Positions 53,185 through 61,057 of a stretch of 64,000 nt of DNA are shown here, piece by piece. The stretch is taken from positions 434,001 to 498,000 of the forward strand of contig NZ_JACHXD010000003.1 of the NCBI RefSeq assembly GCF_014191875.1, given 5' to 3'. The number at the start of each line of letters is the position of its first letter. Within the stretch, counting starts at the first letter, position 1. The translations under genes and the position numbers were made by a program. The notes beneath the pieces are model-generated. The model was not told the DNA's origin. It saw only the letters and a program-made list of their open reading frames with translations, and ran no database searches. Source of the DNA: Pseudoduganella violacea (GTDB lineage Bacteria; Pseudomonadota; Gammaproteobacteria; Burkholderiales; Burkholderiaceae_D).

Positions 53185-53654
53185 TTCTGCTTATCGAAAA
53201 CGCGGCCCACGAACCAGAAGGCCAGGATGCCGGACAGGATGGCGCGGTCCTCGGCATCGTAAATGCGCAGGATCGCCTCCCAGCCGCCGATGCCCGACTG
53301 CAGCGCCACCACGAACATCGCCAGCTTGGCCAAGCCATACATCAGCAGCACGTAATAAGTCGCCAGCGGCCGCACCAGGAAATTCAGCGCATCGGCCCAC
53401 CAGATGCCGAGCGGCTGCATCTGTCCCTGCAGCGCCGTCTTCTGCGCGTCAAGCAAGGCCAGCGCCTGCTCCACGCCGCCCTGATACTCCACCAGCGCCT
53501 GCTGGCTGGCCGCGCGCGTTTGCTCCAGCTGGAACTGGCGCTCCAGCATTGCCAGCTCATGCGCGTTATCGGTTTTCTTATGCAGGAAGCCGAACAGCTC
53601 CGGCATCAGCCGCAGCAAGCCGCCACCCAGCATCGACAGCAAGGACAGAATCAT
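53181..53654 (-). CDS. 3TM-type holin-like phage membrane protein
   Basis: A 157-residue protein. A hydrophobic N-terminus (LSLLSMLGGGLLRLMPELF) precedes a coiled coil (HELAMLERQFQLEQTRAASQ) and two transmembrane helices (LVRPLATYYVLLMYGLAKLA, ILSGILAFWFVGRVF). The layout, with NFLVRPLATY, matches holins of gene-transfer agents and related phages. It probably forms the membrane lesion that releases particles. AGGA precedes the ATG at 53654. Confidence 0.75.
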   Translation of the reverse strand: MILSLLSMLGGGLLRLMPELFGFLHKKTDNAHELAMLERQFQLEQTRAASQQALVEYQGGVEQALALLDAQKTALQGQMQPLGIWWADALNFLVRPLATYYVLLMYGLAKLAMFVVALQSGIGGWEAILRIYDAEDRAILSGILAFWFVGRVFDKQK

Positions 53655-53914
53655 GGTTTTCCTTTCAAATAACGAAGCAGATACGAGGCCAGCAGCCACA
53701 GCGCCAGCAGGACCAGGGGCAGCAAGCCATGCCAGGTCCCCAGCGGCACGCGCCGGAACCAAGGCGCCGCCACAAAATCCAGTGCCCCGGTCGTCAGCAC
53801 TAGCCAGCCCAAACGCAGATGCGGCGCCGTCTCCGGCCCCATCCGGTTAATCGCGAAAAAAAGGCCGTGATACAGCAAGAGCAGCGCGGCCAGGTGGGAA
53901 AGAAAAGGCAGCAT
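53651..53914 (-). CDS. Small phage membrane protein (holin/antiholin candidate)
   Basis: An 87-residue protein with three hydrophobic helices (FLSHLAALLLLYHGLFFAI, LGWLVLTTGALDFVA, GLLPLVLLALWLLASYLL). The start overlaps the stop of the gene upstream (TGATG) and the end overlaps the next start by 4 bp. Its place in the lysis cassette suggests a holin or antiholin; no family is certain. Confidence 0.7.
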   Translation of the reverse strand: MLPFLSHLAALLLLYHGLFFAINRMGPETAPHLRLGWLVLTTGALDFVAAPWFRRVPLGTWHGLLPLVLLALWLLASYLLRYLKGKP

Positions 53915-54276
53915 CACTGCCCCCCAAGCAAAGAGCGCAAACGGCGCAGTCCCACCGGAATCAGCACCTGCGCCGCGATACCCAGCGCCGCGCCGCCCGC
54001 GATGCGCGTAAAGTCGCCCACGCCCTGCAGCCACGGAAAATAATGCAGCGCCGCCACCGCCAGCACCGGCGCGAAAAAGCCCGCCAGCAAAGCCGAGCCC
54101 ACCACCGTGCCGACAATCTTCAAAGCCGACATTGGCGGCAGATAAGACAGCGAGACAAGCCCGCCGAAAAAGCCCGCCAGCAAAGCGTCATACTGCACGC
54201 CGAACACCGACCCGCTCAGCGTGATCGTCCCCGCCGCAAGCGCGATGGAGGCCGTAGAACTCGCAGGTTCAGTCAT
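53914..54276 (-). CDS. Phage holin-like membrane protein
   Basis: A 120-residue protein with three or four hydrophobic helices (TASIALAAGTITLSGSVFG, ALLAGFFGGLVSLSYLP, IVGTVVGSALLAGFFAPVLA, IAGGAALGIAAQVLIPVGL) and a basic C-terminal end (RRLRSLLGGQ), as in putative phage holins. GAGGAG precedes the ATG at 54276. It is the first lysis gene after repeat copy C. Confidence 0.75.
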   Translation of the reverse strand: MTEPASSTASIALAAGTITLSGSVFGVQYDALLAGFFGGLVSLSYLPPMSALKIVGTVVGSALLAGFFAPVLAVAALHYFPWLQGVGDFTRIAGGAALGIAAQVLIPVGLRRLRSLLGGQ

Positions 54277-54302
54277 AAGTCTCCTCAAAAGTAAAAGCCC
54301 CT

Positions 54303-54430
54303 TTGACCTGCATCAACGAATGTCCCACCCTGGTGTCAGGCACCAGAGCAGGACATTCTTTGATCTTGCGCAAACAATGTCCTACCCTGGTGCCTGACAC
54401 CAGGGTTAGACATTGTTTGATGTGGATCAA
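54303..54430. repeat. Structured repeat copy C inside the tail locus
   Basis: Boxes lie at 54303-54316 (TTGACCTGCATCAA), 54360-54373 (TTGATCTTGCGCAA) and 54417-54430 (TTGATGTGGATCAA), each 57 bp apart. The first and last closely match or equal the FNR consensus TTGAT-N4-ATCAA. Hairpins lie at 54318-54358 (stem GAATGTCC, inner CTGGTG, loop TCAGG) and 54372-54418 (stem AAACAATGTC, inner ACCCTGGTG, loop CCTGA). It separates the gpD-like gene from the lysis cassette, so it may shape lysis-gene expression. Confidence 0.9.
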
Positions 54431-54436
54431 TGGGGA

Positions 54437-55462
54437 CTAGGGTTTGCCGAAGCCGGCCTTGGATTTGCCGCTGTTGCCAGCATTGATTTCGGCCGTGGTC
54501 TGCCAGCCGGAGTTGTTGAAGCTGTGGGTGACGGATTCGACCAGGTAGTCGCCATCGGCTTCCGGCTTCACGCCTTGCAGGCGCACGGTCTTTTCGGCGG
54601 CGATATCGGCGCGGCCGGGCATGGTCAAGGATCCGCTGGCGGTGGCGCGGTTCAATGCGCTAAGCCGGGCCTGTGCCGCGGCTTTGGCGGCATCGGGCGT
54701 GGGGTAGACGTGGCGGTCGATGTGGGTGGCGCCCTCGCCCTCTCCTTCGCCGCCAGGTGCTCCGTCGGGATTGGGGATGTCGACGTCGATTTGCTTGCCG
54801 CTGGCCGGGTCGTGCGCCTTGGCCTGCACCTTGCCGAAAGCGGAGCGGTCGGCGAAGGTCAGGCTGTAGCGGCTCAGCATATACGGCATCAGCGTCAGCG
54901 CGGGCATGGCCTGACCGCTGGCCGATTGGCCGCCGCCACGCGGCAGCACCAGCAGCTTGCCATCCTTGACCGTGGCGGTCGCGCCGTGCGCGCGCGCCAG
55001 CCGCGTGATGAAGTGCAGATCGCTTTCGCCTAGTTGGTCGGCGCGCGCAATTTGCGCTTCGACCTTGCAGACCGGCTGCCAGCCATGCCGCTGCGCCAAC
55101 TCGGCAACGATCGCAGCCAGGCTTTGGTTTTCGTAGCCCTGGCTGCGCGTACTTTTGGCCGACTGGCGCATATCCGCTCCCTTGGCGCGGATGGTGATCA
55201 CGGCGGGCGGGCCTTCCAGTGCCACCTCGTCCACCTTGTAGCAGCCCATATAGCTGAGGCCTTGTCCGCTCCAGCCCAGCGACACTTTCAGCAAGGCGCC
55301 CTTGGGCGGGATGGCGATTTTGCCGCCCCGGTCGTCGAGGCGGATTTCACAGCTGTCCGCTTCCAGGCCCGGCTTGTCGGTGATGCTGAGGCTCAGCAGA
55401 CGGTCCTTGAACAGGGCCGTCACGTTCTTGTCGTTGGCGATGATTTCAAATTCTGCCTGCAT
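54437..55462 (-). CDS. D: Phage late control gene D protein (tail hub/spike adaptor)
   Basis: A 341-residue protein of the P2 gpD family. These form the hub at the tail tip under the tube and spike. Landmarks: VTALFKDRLLSLSITDKPGLEADSCEI at the N-terminus, KSTRSQGYENQSLAAIVAELA, and ESDLHFITRLARAHGATATVKDGKLLVL in the centre (read as separate stretches). The tail (TTAEINAGNSGKSKAGFGKP) is polar. The ATG at 55462 follows GGAGG; GTG 55465 would be too close to it. It is the last structural tail gene before the lysis genes. Confidence 0.9.
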   Translation of the reverse strand: MQAEFEIIANDKNVTALFKDRLLSLSITDKPGLEADSCEIRLDDRGGKIAIPPKGALLKVSLGWSGQGLSYMGCYKVDEVALEGPPAVITIRAKGADMRQSAKSTRSQGYENQSLAAIVAELAQRHGWQPVCKVEAQIARADQLGESDLHFITRLARAHGATATVKDGKLLVLPRGGGQSASGQAMPALTLMPYMLSRYSLTFADRSAFGKVQAKAHDPASGKQIDVDIPNPDGAPGGEGEGEGATHIDRHVYPTPDAAKAAAQARLSALNRATASGSLTMPGRADIAAEKTVRLQGVKPEADGDYLVESVTHSFNNSGWQTTAEINAGNSGKSKAGFGKP

Positions 55463-55472
55463 CACGCCTCCT

Positions 55473-55679
55473 TCAAGACCACAGCTGGATGCTGTCGCGG
55501 CGCGGCGGTGCCAATTCCGGCATGCGAATCAGCAGTCCCGCCGCATACGGCTGCGCCTGCGCCGCCAGGCCCGGATTGGCTTCGTACACCGCTTCCACCG
55601 TGCCGGCCATGAAGCCATAGTGGGCATGGCAAATGCGGTCCAGCACATCGCCGTCACACGTTCTGATAATCGTCGCCAT
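55473..55679 (-). CDS. X: Phage tail protein X
   Basis: A 68-residue protein with a LysM-like gpX fold: IIRTCDGDVLDRICHAHYG, TVEAVYEANPGLA and YAAGLLIRMPEL. In P2 and related phages X is needed for tail completion. It overlaps gpU by 26 bp and precedes D by 10 bp, the same order as in R-type pyocins. Confidence 0.9.
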   Translation of the reverse strand: MATIIRTCDGDVLDRICHAHYGFMAGTVEAVYEANPGLAAQAQPYAAGLLIRMPELAPPRRDSIQLWS

Positions 55680-56532
55680 AGCGCTTGAACTCCAGAGTGA
55701 AGGTTTGCTTGCGCGCCGCGCCGTCGGCCATCAGCGTTTCCTGATCCTCGCTGAGCGACGTCATATACCAGCGGCCCAGCACTTCGCCATAGCCGGTGGT
55801 CAGCAGCAGCGGCTTGAGCGCGCGGCCGACGGCCCGCAGCTTCTCCAGCTCACCGCCGCCTTGCCGGAAGGCCGCGTAAATCGCGCCCGACAGGGTCAGG
55901 CTCTCGCTGCCCTGGCCGACCGCTTGCAGCGCCTCGGGACGCGACAGCCTTTCCTGCGCCGCGATATTGAAATTGGCCTGACGCTTCAGATGATCGAAAG
56001 CCGTGCCGGACAGGCCAAAGTGATAACGCGTGCCATCCTCGGCGCTCAAAATCAGCAGATGCGGTGTGGCCGCAGCGGCAGCCGGCGCGGCATCATCGGT
56101 CTTCTTGGCCAGCGACGACACGGCTTGCGCCGCATCCGCCGCCGCGCCGCCTGGACCGCCAGCGCCAATACCAGTCAAAGCTTTGAAGGATTTGCTCAAG
56201 CCGCCAACGGCCGCCGTCAGCTTGCCCGCCGCCGCCTTCACTTCCGCGATCTTGCTGGCGGCCAGCTTCTCAGCGCCGTTGCGAAGCGCATTCAAGCCAC
56301 GCTGAATGGCCGTGCCATCGGCCAGCGGCAGCACGCGGTTCAAAGCGCCCTGCGCCGCCGTCACCAGCTTGGTAGCGTCATCGATATGGCCCACTACCCG
56401 CGCCGTCAGCTTGCCCACCCTTTCCTTACCGTGATCAAGACGCGCATTCACCTTGTCGCTGATGTGGCGCGCCCTTTCCTCCGCGCGCGCGATCTCGCCG
56501 GTCGCGCGATTGATAAAGTCCTTACTGCCCAT
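55654..56532 (-). CDS. U: Phage tail protein U with a long N-terminal extension
   Basis: A 292-residue protein. The C-terminal 140 residues match P2 gpU (FGLSGTAFDHLKRQANFN, VGQGSESLTLSGAIY, LEKLRAVGRALKPLLLTTGYGEVLGRWYM split here, EFKRYGDD), the tail terminator. The first 150 residues are a coiled, alanine-rich region (ARAEERARHISDKVNARLDH) unlike typical gpU of about 150 residues. The function of the extension is unknown. GGAG precedes the ATG at 56532. Confidence 0.87.
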   Translation of the reverse strand: MGSKDFINRATGEIARAEERARHISDKVNARLDHGKERVGKLTARVVGHIDDATKLVTAAQGALNRVLPLADGTAIQRGLNALRNGAEKLAASKIAEVKAAAGKLTAAVGGLSKSFKALTGIGAGGPGGAAADAAQAVSSLAKKTDDAAPAAAAATPHLLILSAEDGTRYHFGLSGTAFDHLKRQANFNIAAQERLSRPEALQAVGQGSESLTLSGAIYAAFRQGGGELEKLRAVGRALKPLLLTTGYGEVLGRWYMTSLSEDQETLMADGAARKQTFTLEFKRYGDDYQNV

Positions 56533-56533
56533 A

Positions 56534-58819
56534 TCAGGCTCCTTGTAAATGCGCCGTATCGCCTAACAGGGAACGGCTTTGCTGCGCCTGGAAATCCTTG
56601 AATTTGCTGAACACCAGTTGCGCCAACTTGTCGGCCAGGATGGCGGGGTCGCGTGCATCGCCCTGCACATTCACCGTGATGCTGGGCGTGAAGTTCATCT
56701 GCGGCGGAGCCGTTGCCGCACTGGCTGGATTCGCAACGCCTGCACCCGGCGTCATTTGGCTCATCAGCGCACTCGCGGCCGCACCGGCCGGAACGCCGGC
56801 CGAAAAGCCAATCCCAGGCATCGTCATTCCGGCGCCTATGCTTGTCGCACCGAGTCCCGCACCAGCAGCCGTAGCGGTTTGCGCGACCAGGCCTGCTTTT
56901 GCCTGCTGCATCAATTGCCGCGCCGACGTGGATGCTGACGATGCGTCCTTTTCCTGCATCAGCGATTTGGGCGCATAGTTCAAGGCTTTGTCGCCAACTT
57001 TCGACCACAGCCACTCACCCGCCATGGAGCCAAGCGCCGTACCAACCGGACCGCCCAGCGCCGTGCCAACGAGACCGCCTACCGCCATCGCCCCCATGCG
57101 GCCGATGGCAGATGCCTTCTCGCGCCGCGTGCCATCACCCGTGAGCGTCCGCACTGCCTGGAAGCCAGCGATAGCCACACCGGCAGCCCCCATCAATTTG
57201 CTCGCGCCGCCAAGCCATGGCATGGTGCGTCCAGCGACGCCCGAAGCCTGCGACCAAAGACCACCGGCACGCGCCGCCATGCCACCAAAACTGCCGCCAA
57301 TCCGTCCGCCGATCCGGCCAAGCATGCCGCGCGCGCCACGGTTTGCGGCCGGAGCGCCGGTCTGCGGCGTACCCGGCCGGCCCGCTTGCGCACCGCCAGC
57401 CCTGCCCGAGGAGCCTGCGCCAGCCTTGCCTTTGGCCTTGCTCTTATTCTTGCCGTTGCCAAACGATTCAACGCCCGATCCCGGCCAATTGGTGACGAAG
57501 ACTTGCTGTACCTTGCCATCCGCAGCAGCGGCGGCATCCACCATGCCAGGCAGCTTGCCCCGGCTAAGCCAGGAACCGCGCACCACATCGCTTCCGCCGC
57601 GCAGCAGGCCGAAACCTGCCTTGCCAAGCTTGTAGGCACTGAATGCCGCGCCCAGGCCAACCACGCCCATTACAGCCTTGGGAGCGGCTTGCGCCAGATC
57701 ACCCACGGCATTGGCAAGGCCTGACGCCACCTCCGCCGCCACATCGCTCATCGGACGAATCGCATCGCCGATCTTGCGCATGGCGTTGTCCATGGAGTTG
57801 CTGACGTCGTCCCACTTCTGCTTGGACGTGTCCAGGCGCTGCTGATGGTCGCTTTGCAGGATGTCGCCCACCGGCGCCATACCCGCCGTGACCGGTGCAT
57901 CCTTCTTGATTTCAGCCAGCGCAGCCGTACTGCCTTTGGCATCCCACTTCTTGAACTTGTCCTTCAGGCTTTTCTCAGCCTCGGCGACGCTGCCGTCCTT
58001 CTCGACCTGCGCCTGCAGCAAAGCAGCCGCCTGGGTGACGGCGTCCTGGCCTTTCAAACCAAGCTTCTGCATGCGGTGCAGCAGATTCGGCATGGCCTTC
58101 GCCATTTCTGCCGGATCGATTTTTGCCGATTTCGATGCCTGCGCAATCGCCGACAACGCCGCCTTCATTTCGGCAGGCGATTTCAAATCGGACTTATCGC
58201 TGATTGCGCTCATCAGGGCTGCGGTCTGCTCCGAACCAACGCCCTGCCCCACCGAGAACTGCGCCAGCAAAGGCGCCAGCGCAGTCGCGTCATTGGCCTT
58301 CATGCCGTCGCCAACCAGCTGCGTCATGGCCTTCGCCATATCGGTCTGGCCCATGCCGCCTTTTACAGCGATATCGGCCAAGGCGTTGCCGATGCGCTGC
58401 TCCTCGGCCTGATTCTTGATGCCAGCCTTGATCGAGAAGTCACGCATCACGGCCTGATAGTCAGCCGATACTTTGACCACCTTCATCACCGGCTGGGACC
58501 ATTCCTTCGCTTGCGAGAATGCGCCCTTGCCCAACTCCAGGCTCTTGCCCCATTTATCCAGGCCACCGGCTTTCATCTCAAGACCACGCGAGGCGCGGCC
58601 TAAACGGTCATACGACTCGGCCATCCGATCCAGTTCGATGCCATGCTTTTTCAGACTGGCATAGTTCGTCGTCAAGCTGGCATAAGTGGGCTGGGTCAGT
58701 TGCGCGGTCTTATGCATGTCGCGCATCTTCTGCTGCAGCTTTTGCGTTTCCTCGATCACCGCCCGCAACTCGGTCAACTGGCTGGCCTTGCTGCGCAAAG
58801 CGCTAATTCTTTCTTCCAT
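56534..58819 (-). CDS. T: Phage tail tape measure protein
   Basis: A 761-residue protein that sets tail length and runs inside the tube. It is predicted as a long helical N-terminal half (RISALRSKASQLTELRAVIE, then MAKAMTQLVGDGMKANDATA), with glycine and alanine-rich membrane-active stretches at the C-terminal half (MAVGGLVGTALGGPVGTALG). The ATG at 58819 has GAGG with 5-nt spacing; the ATG at 58837 directly after the E' stop is an alternative. A shorter tape measure than many phages implies a relatively short contractile tail. Confidence 0.88.
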   Translation of the reverse strand: MEERISALRSKASQLTELRAVIEETQKLQQKMRDMHKTAQLTQPTYASLTTNYASLKKHGIELDRMAESYDRLGRASRGLEMKAGGLDKWGKSLELGKGAFSQAKEWSQPVMKVVKVSADYQAVMRDFSIKAGIKNQAEEQRIGNALADIAVKGGMGQTDMAKAMTQLVGDGMKANDATALAPLLAQFSVGQGVGSEQTAALMSAISDKSDLKSPAEMKAALSAIAQASKSAKIDPAEMAKAMPNLLHRMQKLGLKGQDAVTQAAALLQAQVEKDGSVAEAEKSLKDKFKKWDAKGSTAALAEIKKDAPVTAGMAPVGDILQSDHQQRLDTSKQKWDDVSNSMDNAMRKIGDAIRPMSDVAAEVASGLANAVGDLAQAAPKAVMGVVGLGAAFSAYKLGKAGFGLLRGGSDVVRGSWLSRGKLPGMVDAAAAADGKVQQVFVTNWPGSGVESFGNGKNKSKAKGKAGAGSSGRAGGAQAGRPGTPQTGAPAANRGARGMLGRIGGRIGGSFGGMAARAGGLWSQASGVAGRTMPWLGGASKLMGAAGVAIAGFQAVRTLTGDGTRREKASAIGRMGAMAVGGLVGTALGGPVGTALGSMAGEWLWSKVGDKALNYAPKSLMQEKDASSASTSARQLMQQAKAGLVAQTATAAGAGLGATSIGAGMTMPGIGFSAGVPAGAAASALMSQMTPGAGVANPASAATAPPQMNFTPSITVNVQGDARDPAILADKLAQLVFSKFKDFQAQQSRSLLGDTAHLQGA

Positions 58820-58841
58820 ATTCACCTCATAAGCCATGGCC

Positions 58842-58976
58842 TCACGATGCGGCGTCTTCCAGCCACCACAAGATATCGTCCAGCGTCATCGCAGCGATTT
58901 CGGATGGCTGGAAGGCGTACTCATTCGCCAGCCGGCGCGTCAGCATCTGCAACTGGCGCTGGCTCAGCGCCAGCAT
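58842..58976 (-). CDS. GpE'-like tail assembly protein (overlapping gpE)
   Basis: A 44-residue frame: MLALSQRQLQMLTRRLANEY then AFQPSEIAAMTLDDILWWLEDAAS (given in two parts). The MTLDDILWWLE ending is typical of P2 GpE-type proteins. It overlaps the gpE gene by 56 bp in the +1 (or -2) frame and ends 4 bp before the tape-measure ATG at 58837. In contractile-tail phages the equivalent is often made by programmed frameshift from E; independent initiation at this ATG is the other possibility. Confidence 0.75.
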   Translation of the reverse strand: MLALSQRQLQMLTRRLANEYAFQPSEIAAMTLDDILWWLEDAAS

Positions 58977-59253
58977 CGGAAACGAGGCGAAAATAGCCTT
59001 CCTGCAGACGGTGGTAATCGCTCAGCTTGAGCTGTTCCAGATCGGATGGCGCGACTTGCGCCAGACTGGCGAACAGCGCAAGTTCGCGGTCCTCGGCATC
59101 GTTCGGATGCTGCTTCTGCGCGCCGCGCATATCGCGCACGGTCGGCGCGCGCAGTTGCAATTGATTGGTCTTAACGCCATTGAAGCTTTCGGGACGCGAC
59201 AGCGTGATGGTGACGGTATCGCCTTGCTGGCGCAGCCACGTATATTCCTGCAT
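58921..59253 (-). CDS. E: Phage tail assembly chaperone (gpE-like)
   Basis: A 110-residue protein, MQEYTWLRQQGDTVTITLSR and on to RDMRGAQKQHPNDAEDRELAL and DLEQLKLSDYHRLQEGYF, matching phage tail assembly proteins located between tube and tape-measure genes. These coat the tape measure during tail assembly. The ATG at 59253 has GGAG with 6-nt spacing; further in-frame ATGs upstream fall in the hairpin region. A hairpin with a T run precedes it. Confidence 0.85.
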   Translation of the reverse strand: MQEYTWLRQQGDTVTITLSRPESFNGVKTNQLQLRAPTVRDMRGAQKQHPNDAEDRELALFASLAQVAPSDLEQLKLSDYHRLQEGYFRLVSDAGAEPAPVADADAPAGE

Positions 59254-59272
59254 ATGAGACTCCATAAATGAA

Positions 59273-59300
59273 AACGCCCGGCCATCTCTGGCCGGGCGTT
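59273..59300 (-). terminator. Intrinsic attenuator between tube and E genes
   Basis: An 11-bp perfect stem (AACGCCCGGCC/GGCCGGGCGTT) with a 6-nt loop is followed on the coding strand by TTTTC. It lies between the tube gene stop and the E gene start, so it would reduce read-through into downstream genes. Confidence 0.75.
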
Positions 59301-59324
59301 CGTTAATCAATCAGCTCGAAGAAA

Positions 59325-59828
59325 TCAGACGCCCAGCGCCTGACGCACTTCGGTCAGCTGATCCTTGCCTTCCACCACGCGGATGCCGGCGGCCGGGTCG
59401 ATCTCCAGGACCACTTTGCCATCCACTTCCAGCTTGTAGTAAGCGCAAGCCACGTTGTACTTGGTCTCGGCCTTGTCGCCCGCCTTCCAGTCGCCCATAT
59501 CCACTTCCTGCAGCATGCCGCGGAAGGTGGCGATGGCGGCGACAACGGCGCCTTTCTGGTCCTTGAAGGCGCCACGGAAGGTGCCGTTGAAAGCACTCTG
59601 GTCGGCCAGGCCGAAGAACTTCAGCACGTCGGGCGCCACGCCGGTCATGGAGAAGGCAGCTTCAAGCGCTTCCAGGCCCATATCCATTTTCAGCGGCGCA
59701 TCCATGCCGCCGGCACGGTAGTCCTCGGTCTTGATTTTCAGCTTGGGCAGGGTCAGCTGGCTGGCCACGCCCGCATAGCTGTTACCGTCAACGAAGAGAT
59801 TAAAGTTGTACAGGGTTTGTGGGATCAT
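59325..59828 (-). CDS. FII: Phage tail tube protein FII
   Basis: A 167-residue major tail tube protein. The start MIPQTLYNFNLFVDGNSYAG resembles P2 FII, which begins with a similar YLNLFNDGNSY segment. YRAGGMDAPLKMDMGLEALEA and FRGAFKDQKGAVVAAIATFRG are also typical. It forms the inner tube that is driven through the target envelope. The ATG at 59828 is preferred because GGAGG is 7 nt upstream; the ATG at 59834 would overlap it. Confidence 0.92.
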   Translation of the reverse strand: MIPQTLYNFNLFVDGNSYAGVASQLTLPKLKIKTEDYRAGGMDAPLKMDMGLEALEAAFSMTGVAPDVLKFFGLADQSAFNGTFRGAFKDQKGAVVAAIATFRGMLQEVDMGDWKAGDKAETKYNVACAYYKLEVDGKVVLEIDPAAGIRVVEGKDQLTEVRQALGV

Positions 59829-59843
59829 GTGCATTCCTCCTGA

Positions 59844-61010
59844 TTAGTTATTGATGTTCAGTACTTCGGTAACCCACTGATTGGTTACCTCGATGCGGAA
59901 GTTCGGGTTCTCGGCCGGAGGCACGTCGGTGAAGCGGATATTCCAGTACACCTTGCCCTGCTCCAGCTGGCTCGCCGTGTTCAGCTCAGGGTCGGGATAG
60001 ACCTCGAAGTTGATGATGCAGCCGGCATTGCGCAGATCGCGCATGAAGGCGTTCAGGCCCTCGGTCACGTCCTTCACATAGGTCTTGGTGATGCCACGGT
60101 CCACAGCCCATTTGTGGGCGTAGAGGATGGCGTCCATCACCATATCGGTGGTGCGCACACGGGTGACGAAGGACCATTTCGGATCGGACGACAGGGTGCG
60201 GTTGCCCCACAGGCGGAAGCCGCCGTCGCGGATGATGGTGCTGATATTGGCCTTGTTCAGCAGATTGGCGCGGCACGTCTCGTCACCATCCAGGAACTCG
60301 ACCGGACGCTTGGTGCCGACCACGCCGACCATTTCCTTATTCGATGGCGAGATCCAGAAGCCGTACTCCTGGTCGGTCCACGCGAACAGGCCGGCGGCGG
60401 CGGCCGATGCCGGTGCGTCGACGGCGGCATTGGCGGTGGTGTCCCACACGCGGATGCCCGGGTCGACCAGGTACAGGCGCTTGCTGCCGAATTTGGCGGC
60501 GTAGGCGGTAGCCGCATCATCGTCGGTATTCGGACCGTCGATGATCGCCACGGCGCGCAGCTTGCCCGCGATACCGTCCATGGCGGTGGCCACGGCCTGG
60601 GTGGCGGAGTGGCCCGGCGCCACCAGCAGACGCGGATGCAGGCCCAGGACGGATTTCGCGTCGAGCAGGGCTTGCAGGCCGGTGCGCGCGCCTTGCGCGG
60701 TCACGCCGCCGATCACGGCCGAGGTCTGGGCGGCAGCATCGGCCACCTGGGCCACGCCGACCGCCGCGATCACGGCATTGGTGCGGGCATAGACGGCGCG
60801 CAGGGATTTGTACAGATTGCTGGTCACGCCAAAGGCGGCGGCCGCTTCACGCAGCGAGGTGATCTTGACCGGCACATTCGGCGCGGCCAGGCCGGCACCC
60901 GGCGTATAGGTATCGACGATGCCGATGACCGAGCTGGATGGGGTGGCGATTGGACGGGGGCCGGTATCGACCAGGGTTACGGTTACACCGTGAAAGAAAG
61001 ATGCTGGCAT
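59844..61010 (-). CDS. FI: Phage tail sheath protein FI
   Basis: A 388-residue contractile sheath subunit. Signature stretches: SFFHGVTVTLVDTGPRPIAT, VIGIVDTYTPGA, ISPSNKEMVGVVGTKRPVEF, DGGFRLWGNRTL, TYVKDVTEGLNAFMRDLRNAGCIINFEVY (two stretches) and NIRFTDVPPAENPNFRIEV. It contracts to drive the tube. No clear Shine-Dalgarno sequence precedes the ATG at 61010, which lies at the junction with the AT-rich fibre module. Confidence 0.93.
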   Translation of the reverse strand: MPASFFHGVTVTLVDTGPRPIATPSSSVIGIVDTYTPGAGLAAPNVPVKITSLREAAAAFGVTSNLYKSLRAVYARTNAVIAAVGVAQVADAAAQTSAVIGGVTAQGARTGLQALLDAKSVLGLHPRLLVAPGHSATQAVATAMDGIAGKLRAVAIIDGPNTDDDAATAYAAKFGSKRLYLVDPGIRVWDTTANAAVDAPASAAAAGLFAWTDQEYGFWISPSNKEMVGVVGTKRPVEFLDGDETCRANLLNKANISTIIRDGGFRLWGNRTLSSDPKWSFVTRVRTTDMVMDAILYAHKWAVDRGITKTYVKDVTEGLNAFMRDLRNAGCIINFEVYPDPELNTASQLEQGKVYWNIRFTDVPPAENPNFRIEVTNQWVTEVLNINN

Positions 61011-61057
61011 AGTAAATGGCTTTCAAAAAAAATTAGCAAAAATGGAAACGCATGCAG

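Noticed and set aside
12812..54430. Repeat units as a CRISPR array
   Set aside because: Only two hairpin units occur per locus, the intervening segments are conserved boxes rather than unique spacers, and no cas genes are visible.
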